Below, piece after piece: positions 52,341 through 58,264 of a stretch of DNA of 64,000 bases. The DNA comes from a virus. The notes below the pieces were generated by a model. It saw only the letters and a program-made list of their open reading frames with translations, searched no databases and was not told where the DNA came from. Position 1 is the stretch's first letter. Each line of letters opens with the position of its first letter. The stretch spans positions 36,190 to 100,189 of IMG/VR virus record IMGVR_UViG_3300028197_000962; one strand, given 5' to 3'. The translations under genes and the position numbers were made by a program.

Positions 52341-52537
52341 TTTAGCATAGATTTCTCTTTTTTGCATATTGCACGGATGTAAGTCCATGCCGTTGAGTGA
52401 TTACGAAATCTCCTCATCTCGTTCTTTGTTCCTAACTCTGTCAGAGCAACATACATCGCTTTTTTGATAGGCATCGCGACATGATTGCCGCATTTGCATA
52501 CTATCGGGGGATGTGGGTCCAGGATTTGAGGGTTCAA
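52337..52537 (-). CDS. Small hypothetical with CxC and NHSTAWTYIRA motif, possible frameshift
   Basis: This frame (CKCGNHVAMPIKKAMYVALT, RRFRNHSTAWTYIRAICKKE) looks like a real protein and its stop is ATGA-coupled to the next gene. However, its 5' end has only a TTG at 52537 and no nearby ATG. A different frame starting with ATG at 52571, properly placed after the upstream gene, reads MSLIKQYLYNLL and then continues into unconvincing sequence to 52401. Joining the two by a +1 shift at about 52536-52540 would give one intact protein. A sequencing error, a mutation or a programmed shift are all possible. Confidence 0.55.
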   Translation of the reverse strand: MNPQILDPHPPIVCKCGNHVAMPIKKAMYVALTELGTKNEMRRFRNHSTAWTYIRAICKKEKSMLK

Positions 52538-52557
52538 GGAGATTGTAGAGATATTGT

Positions 52558-52737
52558 TTAATTAGTGACATATGTTTGCTTGATTGCATCGGTCTTGAAT
52601 CGTCTGCATAACTTGAATAGGAGTTTCAAGTCATCCTCAATCACATATCGAAACGAGTCAGATTCGATGATGAACTTACCATCTTCCATCCAGATTTGTG
52701 GGAGTTGTTTCTTGTAGATTGGGAAGTCAGTTGGCAT
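52558..52737 (-). CDS. Small hypothetical (59 aa)
   Basis: A 59-codon gene (MPTDFPIYKKQLPQIWMEDG, FIIESDSFRYVIEDDLKLLF) with alternating hydrophobic strands then a basic helix (KLCRRFKTDAIKQ). It starts 4 nt after the stop of the 35-codon gene. Placement in a gap-free operon and the amphipathic pattern support it. Function unknown. Confidence 0.68.
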   Translation of the reverse strand: MPTDFPIYKKQLPQIWMEDGKFIIESDSFRYVIEDDLKLLFKLCRRFKTDAIKQTYVTN

Positions 52738-52741
52738 GATG

Positions 52742-52849
52742 TTAGTTAGTGTGGGGTGAGTTGATAACTGTAACCCAGTTAGTTGGGGGTGATAGTTTGT
52801 TCGATACTTTCACCCAACGACCTTTGAAACGAACGAGAGTAAATTTCAT
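52742..52849 (-). CDS. Very small basic protein (35 aa)
   Basis: A 35-codon gene (MKFTLVRFKGRWVKVSNKLS) with an ATG 3 nt after the TGA of the previous gene (TGATTAATG arrangement). It is basic and rich in beta-formers. It fills an otherwise empty gap in a compact operon, but its shortness leaves real doubt. Confidence 0.5.
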   Translation of the reverse strand: MKFTLVRFKGRWVKVSNKLSPPTNWVTVINSPHTN

Positions 52850-52852
52850 TAA

Positions 52853-53125
52853 TCAACCCACACATGCCATGGGAGCATACTCAGAGCGAGGCATCTTGTC
52901 AACGTTGAAACCAGTAACCTCAGCACCTTTGGCAATACGTGAAGCAATCTCATGTTTGAAGTCAATAGCACCAATAGTGCTGTATGAGTTCTGATTACTG
53001 CCACGGAAATAAACACGTTTGACGAAACGACGAACGGTAACTTTCATTCCTTTGATGTCATCAGACTCAGCGATGAATGCCTCAGGGAAGAAATCAACGA
53101 CGACGGCAGAGTTTGAAATTTGCAT
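52853..53125 (-). CDS. Hypothetical protein (90 aa), first gene of operon
   Basis: A 90-residue basic protein (MQISNSAVVVDFFPEAFIAE, MKVTVRRFVKRVYFRGSNQN, AEVTGFNVDKMPRSEYAPMA). An AAAGGA site lies about 8-9 nt before the ATG within the operon-leader repeat. The upstream promoter carries the CAGTT-N8-TGTCCACT element. Mixed beta pattern, no family recognised; perhaps a nucleic-acid-binding early protein, judging only from charge. Confidence 0.72.
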   Translation of the reverse strand: MQISNSAVVVDFFPEAFIAESDDIKGMKVTVRRFVKRVYFRGSNQNSYSTIGAIDFKHEIASRIAKGAEVTGFNVDKMPRSEYAPMACVG

Positions 53126-53133
53126 GTGGTGTT

Positions 53134-53159
53134 TTCCTTTGACTCTTTAATAATACACG
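53134..53159 (-). repeat. 26-bp operon-leader repeat, copy B
   Basis: Identical to 51781-51806. Here it ends 8 nt before an ATG, so it contains both the -10-like TATTAT (53150-53155) and the ribosome binding site of the 90-residue gene. Confidence 0.7.
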
Positions 53160-53203
53160 GTTTTGACCCCTGTGGGGGGATCAGTGGACACTTTGACCAA
53201 CTG
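53150..53203 (-). promoter_or_regulatory. Early promoter with upstream element (copy 3)
   Basis: On the minus strand CAGTT-N8-TGTCCACT (53183-53203) is followed 27 nt later by TATTAT (53150-53155). No good -35 hexamer is present, so this promoter may depend on the upstream element. The element is part of an inverted repeat TGGACA/TGTCCA, unlike copies 1 and 2. Confidence 0.6.
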
Positions 53204-53227
53204 TCCACCAGCGGTGGCAAGGGATCT

Positions 53228-53287
53228 GGGGATGATGTAAACTGATTTTTCGATATTTTCGTTTGAAACGGGTGTTACGTCATCCCC
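53228..53287. repeat. Long imperfect inverted repeat in intergenic gap
   Basis: GGGGATGATGTAA (53228-53240) and TTACGTCATCCCC (53275-53287) are complementary over 13 bp with a single mismatch, around a 34-nt AT-rich centre that has smaller self-complementary pieces. No T-tract follows on either strand. It lies between the 48-codon gene and the copy-3 promoter. Confidence 0.55.
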
Positions 53288-53321
53288 GTAACTCCCGATA
53301 TGGAAAAATCACTAAATGATG

Positions 53322-53468
53322 CTAACTTCCCACGATTGGATTGACTCCTATCACCTTTGCAGTAGGATTTCGTGCCAAAGCTGTCTCTCTGGCATCCTTA
53401 TGACTAGTAGCATGTACTTCCTCTTTGAAAATTGTGCCACCAACATACAACTTGACTTCCCATTTCAT
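53322..53468 (-). CDS. Small conserved cyanophage hypothetical (48 aa)
   Basis: A 48-codon gene (MKWEVKLYVGGTIFKEEVHA, SHKDARETALARNPTAKVIG) with the beta-alpha-beta pattern of a protein I recognise in many cyanophages. It is coupled to the membrane-protein gene upstream by ATGA. No function known; the pattern of a strand pair followed by a DARETALARNP helix is well preserved. Confidence 0.8.
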   Translation of the reverse strand: MKWEVKLYVGGTIFKEEVHATSHKDARETALARNPTAKVIGVNPIVGS

Positions 53469-53683
53469 AGAGGTGAAAACAATTTAGTAGATGAGATGAT
53501 TAATAAGAAAGAGAGCATGATTACCACGTCCCACGATTTTGTTCTGATGAAGAATGGCACTGAGATAGCATCACCAATGAACTGCATAATCACTCCCAAT
53601 GATAGATTCACATGGAGAATGATGAAATATGCAGTGACCACAAGAAACGATCCTATGATTCTGCCAGCAATGTCAATCTTCAT
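53465..53683 (-). CDS. Small membrane protein (72 aa)
   Basis: A 72-residue protein with two hydrophobic segments (roughly 8-30, GRIIGSFLVVTAYFIILHVN; and 50-68, WDVVIMLSFLLIIS) separated by a loop with FIGDAISVPFFIRTKSWD. I recognise homologues in cyanophages. It presumably resides in the host inner or thylakoid membrane. It follows the ligase-like gene by 2 nt and is coupled to the next gene (ATGA). Function unknown. Confidence 0.82.
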   Translation of the reverse strand: MKIDIAGRIIGSFLVVTAYFIILHVNLSLGVIMQFIGDAISVPFFIRTKSWDVVIMLSFLLIISSTKLFSPL

Positions 53684-53685
53684 TA

Positions 53686-54588
53686 CTAAACATTTGCAAA
53701 CTTTTCGTTATTGAAGTTAGCACGAGAGAATTGAAAGCGATCAACGAGTTTAAACACACCAAACTGATTGATCATGACATAACCCTCGCCACGACATTGG
53801 CGTCCGTCAACATATGCTCTGGGACCATTGTTGCGACATAGCATCAGCATATCCATTTTGATTGATGCTACTAACTGCCACAAACGCAGCGTATTTACAT
53901 CGACTTGATTTGCATATGCAAGGGCATCAAGTGTAATGTCGTCGATGTTAAGACCTGATCGAATGATGCCATTGAATTGTTTTTGAAGCGATGCAGAATC
54001 CTTAGACTCCAAGAACTCACACGTGGTAGACATTTGACGTGCGAATGCAATCTTCTGACTGAAATCAGCATCAGTTACCCAACACTTAGGATGGACCCAT
54101 TTGACCTGATCGCTGTCTTTGTATGGAAGATATTGAAGAGGGTGAGCAACAGCATCACGCAGATCTTTGTCTGCTGTGTAGATTGTATGCGGTGCAATAA
54201 TGATAGTCTGATCGATTATCTCATCAAAAACATATGTAATAGTGTTAGGGGTATAAGTGTCATCACCTCCAATGCCAATGAAATCACCTTGAAGAATGCG
54301 ATTTGTTCGTGGAAGATTAGCAAAACAAGCATGGAGAATGATTGCTACCTCACCAGAATGATTCTGTTCGATCTCATCGTGCGAGTGATTGATCTTGATC
54401 TTGACTTTGTTGAACACAGACTTTGTGCCAACAAAGAATTTACCATTAGCAGGATTAGTACCCCAAACGATAGCGGGAGCTCCGTCAATCTTGACTGATA
54501 AGTGTGATTCTGCTGTGAACCAATCTAGAACTGAGAGATCACCCGTCAGGATGGAGTCTTCCGCGTGTTGGAGGTGTGTGTTTTTCAT
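53686..54588 (-). CDS. Nucleotidyltransferase/ligase-like protein (DUF6267-like)
   Basis: A 300-residue protein with hallmarks of the DNA/RNA ligase and capping-enzyme superfamily: a putative AMP-accepting lysine in SVKIDGAPAIVWG (KxDG, around residue 33), FVGTKSVFNK as motif Ia/III region, EGYVM as motif IV-like and a terminal KLVDRFQF as motif V-like. Phages carry several such uncharacterised ligase-like proteins. It may seal nicks or repair RNA in infected cells, or adenylate another target. It has no OB-fold domain. The ATG at 54588 begins exactly 6 nt after a -10 box, so a leaderless transcript is predicted. Confidence 0.78.
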   Translation of the reverse strand: MKNTHLQHAEDSILTGDLSVLDWFTAESHLSVKIDGAPAIVWGTNPANGKFFVGTKSVFNKVKIKINHSHDEIEQNHSGEVAIILHACFANLPRTNRILQGDFIGIGGDDTYTPNTITYVFDEIIDQTIIIAPHTIYTADKDLRDAVAHPLQYLPYKDSDQVKWVHPKCWVTDADFSQKIAFARQMSTTCEFLESKDSASLQKQFNGIIRSGLNIDDITLDALAYANQVDVNTLRLWQLVASIKMDMLMLCRNNGPRAYVDGRQCRGEGYVMINQFGVFKLVDRFQFSRANFNNEKFANV

Positions 54589-54594
54589 ACTATT

Positions 54595-54648
54595 AGTATG
54601 CCATGGAATGGGGTGAAAGTCAAGTGGTAGTGGACAGTTGTAGAACTG
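54595..54648 (-). promoter_or_regulatory. Early promoter with upstream element (copy 2)
   Basis: On the minus strand CAGTT-N7-TGTCCACT (54629-54648), TTGACT (54618-54623), 17-nt spacer, CATACT (54595-54600), 6 nt, then ATG. The element ends 28 nt before the -10 box as in copy 1, and the same CATACT-N3-AGTATG palindrome covers the -10 box and start codon (54586-54600). Confidence 0.78.
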
Positions 54649-54651
54649 GTA

Positions 54652-55425
54652 TCAATTCATTGCATTTAAGAGAGGATTATTGGTAGTCTTGTTAATCCAT
54701 TCATCTGCTTTTTCATAGTATTCTGCACTATTTTCAATGCCAATGTATTGACGATTTGTATTGATACACGCAATGCAAGTAGAACCAGATCCCATGCAAT
54801 TATCCATCACAACATCACCCTCATTGCTATATGTTTTAATGAAGTATTCAATCATTTCAACTGGTTTCTGTGTTGGATGAAACTTCAAAGGATTGTCATT
54901 GTTGACGACAGAAAACTTCAAAATGTCACGAGGGTAACGTATAGTTCTACCATCAGAATTGCCGAGTCTCTTATCAACGTGATTATAATTGCGTTTTTTA
55001 TCTGGTGCAGGCATGTTATCACGTGGCAGCACTGCATTCATCGGTTTATGACCTGTTGTCATCTGAGGATTGTAAGTTGGCAACTTACGATAAAATATCA
55101 GCACGTTTTCATGGGCTTTCATTGGCATTTTCTTCGCATTAAGATGCCCTGTTGCTTTATTCTTTTCCCAGATCCATTCATACTTAAAATATTTCAAATT
55201 AGAACATGCAAGAATCTTATCGAACGGTGGTTGTGCAGTAAGAACAATCGCACCATTTTCTTTCACGATACGATTATATTGTGCCCACAATTCATCAAAT
55301 GAAATCAAGCAGTCCCAATCGTTTTGTGTTGTTCCATATGGAAGATCACAAAAAATCATATCTACACAACCATCAGGAAGTGTAGACATAACATCCAAAC
55401 ATTTTCCTTTGAAAATTCTATTCAT
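54652..55425 (-). CDS. DNA methyltransferase (beta-class, N4/N6 type)
   Basis: A 257-residue site-specific amino-methyltransferase. The catalytic motif IV is DLPYGTTQNDWD near residues 27-38, followed by a probable target-recognition region; motif X-like FHPTQKPVEMIEYF and the SAM-binding motif I region DNCMGSGSTCIACIN come last, giving the IV-TRD-X-I order of the beta class. It would methylate adenine N6 or cytosine N4, possibly protecting phage DNA from host restriction. The start is ATG 55425 (MNRIFKGKCLDVMSTLPDG); a TTG 9 nt upstream is less likely. It follows the 204-residue gene with a 5-nt gap. Confidence 0.9.
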   Translation of the reverse strand: MNRIFKGKCLDVMSTLPDGCVDMIFCDLPYGTTQNDWDCLISFDELWAQYNRIVKENGAIVLTAQPPFDKILACSNLKYFKYEWIWEKNKATGHLNAKKMPMKAHENVLIFYRKLPTYNPQMTTGHKPMNAVLPRDNMPAPDKKRNYNHVDKRLGNSDGRTIRYPRDILKFSVVNNDNPLKFHPTQKPVEMIEYFIKTYSNEGDVVMDNCMGSGSTCIACINTNRQYIGIENSAEYYEKADEWINKTTNNPLLNAMN

Positions 55426-55430
55426 ACTGC

Positions 55431-56045
55431 TCAAACAACTGGCATAGGGGTAAGGTTGATCGGGTTGATTGTATTATAATCCGTTTGGTTCTTCATTTCA
55501 GTGACATTTTCAATATCATAATATAGATCAATGACATTAACTTTATCACCATATTGATCCTGTAAAACGTTTTCAATCTTAGTGCGATTCTTAGATCTCA
55601 CCACATTATCAAATCCTTTAACATTTCCTGTTTTTGTAAACATAGGTGCTAAACGAGGCATAACACTCACAAACAAGATTTTATCAAGTTTATTACAATC
55701 AGAGGCATAACAGAGTCGTGCTGACTCACCAATCGTAGTATTTGCATAATTCTTCATATTTTTATTAACACTGCTTTGATATGCTTTATCAAGAATTACA
55801 ATTCTTATGATATCATCAGTATCAAATCCTACCATATCAACCTGAAACGTTCCACCAAAAGCGTCATTGATCTTATATTCAAACTCCCAACGATATTCTG
55901 CCATCTCAGGATTAACGTTGAGAATCTCATTTAACAATGCTTTGTGCAGTTCATCAGTGCGATCCTTGCTGCGAACATTCTGGAATGAAGTAGTCAGGAA
56001 CTCGGAGAGGAATGGCATCGGTGTTTTGTTTGTTGATACAATCAT
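55431..56045 (-). CDS. Uncharacterised partner of the methyltransferase (204 aa)
   Basis: A 204-residue protein immediately upstream of the methyltransferase. The N-terminal half is helical and charged (RSKDRTDELHKALLNEILNV); the middle reads FQVDMVGFDTDDIIRIVILD-KA, a beta-hairpin reminiscent of, but not matching, the D...(D/E)xK core of PD-(D/E)XK nucleases because the expected acidic residue before xK is Leu. Therefore a restriction enzyme is only a possibility. Pairing suggests joint function or joint acquisition. No other domain is recognised. Confidence 0.75.
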   Translation of the reverse strand: MIVSTNKTPMPFLSEFLTTSFQNVRSKDRTDELHKALLNEILNVNPEMAEYRWEFEYKINDAFGGTFQVDMVGFDTDDIIRIVILDKAYQSSVNKNMKNYANTTIGESARLCYASDCNKLDKILFVSVMPRLAPMFTKTGNVKGFDNVVRSKNRTKIENVLQDQYGDKVNVIDLYYDIENVTEMKNQTDYNTINPINLTPMPVV

Positions 56046-56104
56046 AGCAGACCCTTAGGCGTGTTGTGTGGATGAGTAGACCGGTTTGCGAGGTGGCACA
56101 GTCA

Positions 56105-56233
56105 TCATGACCAGGAAGCGGGTTTTATTCTATTCCTATGATAAGTTTCCAAAGTTTCATCAAAACTATCATCCAACTTATCTTCTGTCAGTTTCAGAAG
56201 ATATTCAAGAATCATACGATTAGTAATTTTCAT
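56105..56233 (-). CDS. Very small acidic protein (42 aa)
   Basis: A 42-codon gene (MKITNRMILEYLLKLTEDKL, DDSFDETLETYHRNRIKPAS) directly coupled to the helicase gene: the helicase stop and this ATG overlap as ATGA. It forms a leucine-rich acidic helix. The exact coupling supports translation, although 42 codons is short. Possibly a helicase accessory peptide. Confidence 0.6.
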   Translation of the reverse strand: MKITNRMILEYLLKLTEDKLDDSFDETLETYHRNRIKPASWS

Positions 56234-57432
56234 CGGCGCACCACACTATCTAACATCTCACCCTTCTCGAAGACGGTATCAACAACCGACTGCAATGCTC
56301 GCTCGGTAGCAACACCAACCTGAGAGTATACAGGCACGACACACAAACCAAACGCCTTAGATTGGTTGCCTGTACGCAATACACGACCGATAGTCTGTGT
56401 CATCTCAATCACATCCATGTTGCGAAGGAAGATGACAGTTTCCAGTTCGCTGACGTTGATACCCTCAGAGAGAATAGAACGATGTAGAACAACAAACTTT
56501 TTCTCAGGATCGCGACCCCAAGCATTCAACGTCTCGAAGAATACCTCACGATTGACTTTCTTACCATCGATGACTGCACCCGTCTTCGATGTGATATAGA
56601 GGCATGAATAACCACGGATACCAAGATCTTTGGCAAAGTCAGTGTGTGCCATCAAGTTGATGAGTTGACGTGAAGTCTTGACACATACTAGAATCTTCTT
56701 TGTGTTAGTCTCATCAATTGTATCCATCACATTTTCTGAATCAGTCTCACACGAAATCATCCGTGAGTTCTTGTGAATATCAAACATCTTTGCTTGAATA
56801 CGAGGAGGGATGATGTATCCACCTTCTACCAACTCAGGAGCAGAAACACGGGCAATGATTTGACCATAGACTGCCTCATCATTCATGCCTGGTTTATTGA
56901 TAGTGATTGAAGTCTTGCGCGTAGCTGTGAAGAAGTAGCAACGATCTGCCTCATAAGAGAAGAACTCAGTGGGAGGGAAGAAGTTACGCTTAACGCTGTT
57001 ATGTGCCTCGTCAAAGTATATTGTGTTGACCTCAATGTCTGCCTCCATGATACGATGGAGAGAATTGTAGGTAGTGAAGATGATGACGTTCTCACCCATA
57101 CTACGGGCGCAACCTGCATACAGATGAATCTTATCTGCCTTAGTGGTGCTAGTGTAGCGTGTTTCACCACTGTGAACGTGCATCACATGCAGATATGGGT
57201 CACTGTTGTTAGGATCAATGATCTCCATAAACTCGCTGCAAAGTTGTTCTGCCAGCAGAATACGAGGAGCAACAACAACTGTGGTGGTGCCGTTGTTGAT
57301 ACTATCTAGACGATTCTTGGTGTCTGTGATCATGCACATTGTCTTACCACCGCCAGTGGGGACAATCACCTGCCCTTTGTCATAGGAACCCATACGATCG
57401 ACAATCCGTTGCTGATGGGGACGCAGTTGCAT
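56230..57432 (-). CDS. Second SF2 DEAH-type helicase
   Basis: A 400-residue SF2 helicase of the restriction/UvsW-like group: N-terminal QLRPHQQRIVDRM Q-like motif, Walker A VPTGGGKT, DEAH in YFDEAHNS, motif III TATRK, and motif VI QTIGRVLRTG. It differs from the UvsW at 234-1697 and has no UvsW N-terminal domain. It probably unwinds or translocates on DNA in early infection; the R-loop or fork substrates of such phage proteins are unknown. The start is ATG 57432, just downstream of a TTGACA-N17-CATAAT promoter; an extension to 57501 would run through the promoter and terminator. Confidence 0.9.
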   Translation of the reverse strand: MQLRPHQQRIVDRMGSYDKGQVIVPTGGGKTMCMITDTKNRLDSINNGTTTVVVAPRILLAEQLCSEFMEIIDPNNSDPYLHVMHVHSGETRYTSTTKADKIHLYAGCARSMGENVIIFTTYNSLHRIMEADIEVNTIYFDEAHNSVKRNFFPPTEFFSYEADRCYFFTATRKTSITINKPGMNDEAVYGQIIARVSAPELVEGGYIIPPRIQAKMFDIHKNSRMISCETDSENVMDTIDETNTKKILVCVKTSRQLINLMAHTDFAKDLGIRGYSCLYITSKTGAVIDGKKVNREVFFETLNAWGRDPEKKFVVLHRSILSEGINVSELETVIFLRNMDVIEMTQTIGRVLRTGNQSKAFGLCVVPVYSQVGVATERALQSVVDTVFEKGEMLDSVVRR

Positions 57433-57453
57433 GAAGATCTCTGATATGAATAT

Positions 57454-57482
57454 ATTATGGCATAAAAAAAGCACCCTGTCAA
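57454..57482 (-). promoter_or_regulatory. Promoter of helicase operon, overlapping a terminator
   Basis: On the minus strand TTGACA (57477-57482), 17-nt spacer, CATAAT (57454-57459), 21 nt before the helicase ATG. The -35 hexamer is exactly the six-base loop of the terminator hairpin. Confidence 0.8.
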
Positions 57483-57488
57483 GGGTGC
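57464..57488 (-). terminator. Rho-independent terminator upstream of helicase
   Basis: Minus-strand stem GCACCC/GGGTGC (57483-57488 with 57471-57476) with loop TTGACA, followed by seven T residues (57470-57464). It ends the transcript of the small genes 57508-58043. Confidence 0.9.
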
Positions 57489-57507
57489 CCGACCAGTTCA
57501 TCAGCTG

Positions 57508-57672
57508 TCACATCATTGCTAACGTCTCTTGTTGTTTTAAATATAACTTAACCCAACATCGTGCCATATTCTTTACAAGTTCAATATCTTCCATCTTTTC
57601 AATATCACGTGAGATCTTTTCATATTGAAAACTCTTAGATGGTTTATCTAAGGTAATATCATCGGGATTCAT
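57508..57672 (-). CDS. Small conserved hypothetical (54 aa)
   Basis: A 54-residue helical protein (MNPDDITLDKPSKSFQYEKI, MEDIELVKNMARCWVKLYLK) similar to short cyanophage proteins. The ATG at 57672 has an AGAGGA site 8 nt upstream, which favours it over a longer reading to 57735 that would overlap the preceding gene. Its stop is 20 nt before the terminator stem. Function unknown. Confidence 0.75.
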   Translation of the reverse strand: MNPDDITLDKPSKSFQYEKISRDIEKMEDIELVKNMARCWVKLYLKQQETLAMM

Positions 57673-57694
57673 TAAATTAGTCCTCTGTTCATAA

Positions 57695-57862
57695 TTATGT
57701 ATCCTCCTTCTTACTGTAATCATATATAATCTCAATTTTCTTCCATTTGTGTGTTTTATTAGATGCAGTCATGCGTTTAACATCACCATTAAGAATGGTT
57801 GCAATGTTACTCAGTTGCATATCTGCGATCATCGATGATGTTTCTTGATCAAGTTTTTTCAT
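57695..57862 (-). CDS. Small basic hypothetical (55 aa)
   Basis: A 55-codon gene (MKKLDQETSSMIADMQLSNI, LNGDVKRMTASNKTHKWKKI) with a short helix-turn pattern and basic C-terminal half. It overlaps the upstream gene by 14 nt and ends 22 nt before the next ATG. A nucleic-acid-binding role would fit the charge, nothing more. Confidence 0.68.
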   Translation of the reverse strand: MKKLDQETSSMIADMQLSNIATILNGDVKRMTASNKTHKWKKIEIIYDYSKKEDT

Positions 57863-58043
57863 TGTATTCTTTGTTAGTTTTGTAGTATAGTTTATAATAT
57901 GTTTTTTTCATACTATTGATGGTGTCCATGTCTTCTTGGAATCCCATATATTTAAGGAGTTGAGAAGATCCTTCTAACTCACTGATGAGTCTCAGGATGT
58001 TAGTAGGGTGACGTTCTAGCCCTCCAAAATCATAGTTACTCAT
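57849..58043 (-). CDS. Small hypothetical (64 aa)
   Basis: A 64-residue protein (MSNYDFGGLERHPTNILRLI, SELEGSSQLLKYMGFQEDMD) with Tyr/Lys-rich C-terminus. First gene of the short operon started by the promoter at 58071-58099 and closed by the terminator at 57464-57488. No family recognised. Confidence 0.68.
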   Translation of the reverse strand: MSNYDFGGLERHPTNILRLISELEGSSQLLKYMGFQEDMDTINSMKKTYYKLYYKTNKEYNEKT

Positions 58044-58070
58044 AGGAGTCTCATCACCCTCAACAAACAG

Positions 58071-58099
58071 AGTCTACACATAAATTAGAATCTTGTCAA
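58071..58099 (-). promoter_or_regulatory. Host-type promoter of small-gene operon
   Basis: On the minus strand TTGACA (58094-58099), 17-nt spacer, TAGACT (58071-58076), 28 nt before the ATG of the 64-residue gene. The rest of the 58100-58264 gap shows no gene. Confidence 0.7.
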
Positions 58100-58210
58100 G
58101 TAGCAAGGAAGTTACACGAACTCCCCAGTTCATAAATGCCATGAACGACACAATAAACAATAGTTTTTGATTTACAGTCAAAGAGGTGATTATGTACTCC
58201 ACACAGTATA

Positions 58211-58241
58211 AGACCCCACACAGGCGATCTGAGCGGGGTCT
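58211..58241 (-). terminator. Possible hairpin terminator after fibre gene
   Basis: AGACCCC (58235-58241 region, minus strand) pairs with GGGGTCT (58211-58217) across a 17-nt loop, 24 nt after the fibre-gene stop. There is no good T-tract, so it could be a weak terminator or an mRNA-end stabiliser. Confidence 0.45.
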
Positions 58242-58264
58242 GGTACAGTTATTTGATTGTCACA

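Noticed and set aside
53316-53714. Plus-strand open frame of 132 codons
   Set aside because: It is antisense to three better-supported minus-strand genes that are joined by start-stop overlaps.
54748-55302. Plus-strand open frame of 184 codons opposite the methyltransferase
   Set aside because: The minus strand clearly encodes a methyltransferase with intact motifs; the antisense product is Ile/Cys/His-rich without order.
55431-56045. Calling the 204-residue protein a restriction endonuclease
   Set aside because: The (D/E)xK position is not met (Leu precedes xK), so only an uncharacterised partner is claimed.
57895-57915. A further copy of the CATACT palindrome at a start codon
   Set aside because: CATACTATTGATGG lacks the second arm and lies inside a coding frame.
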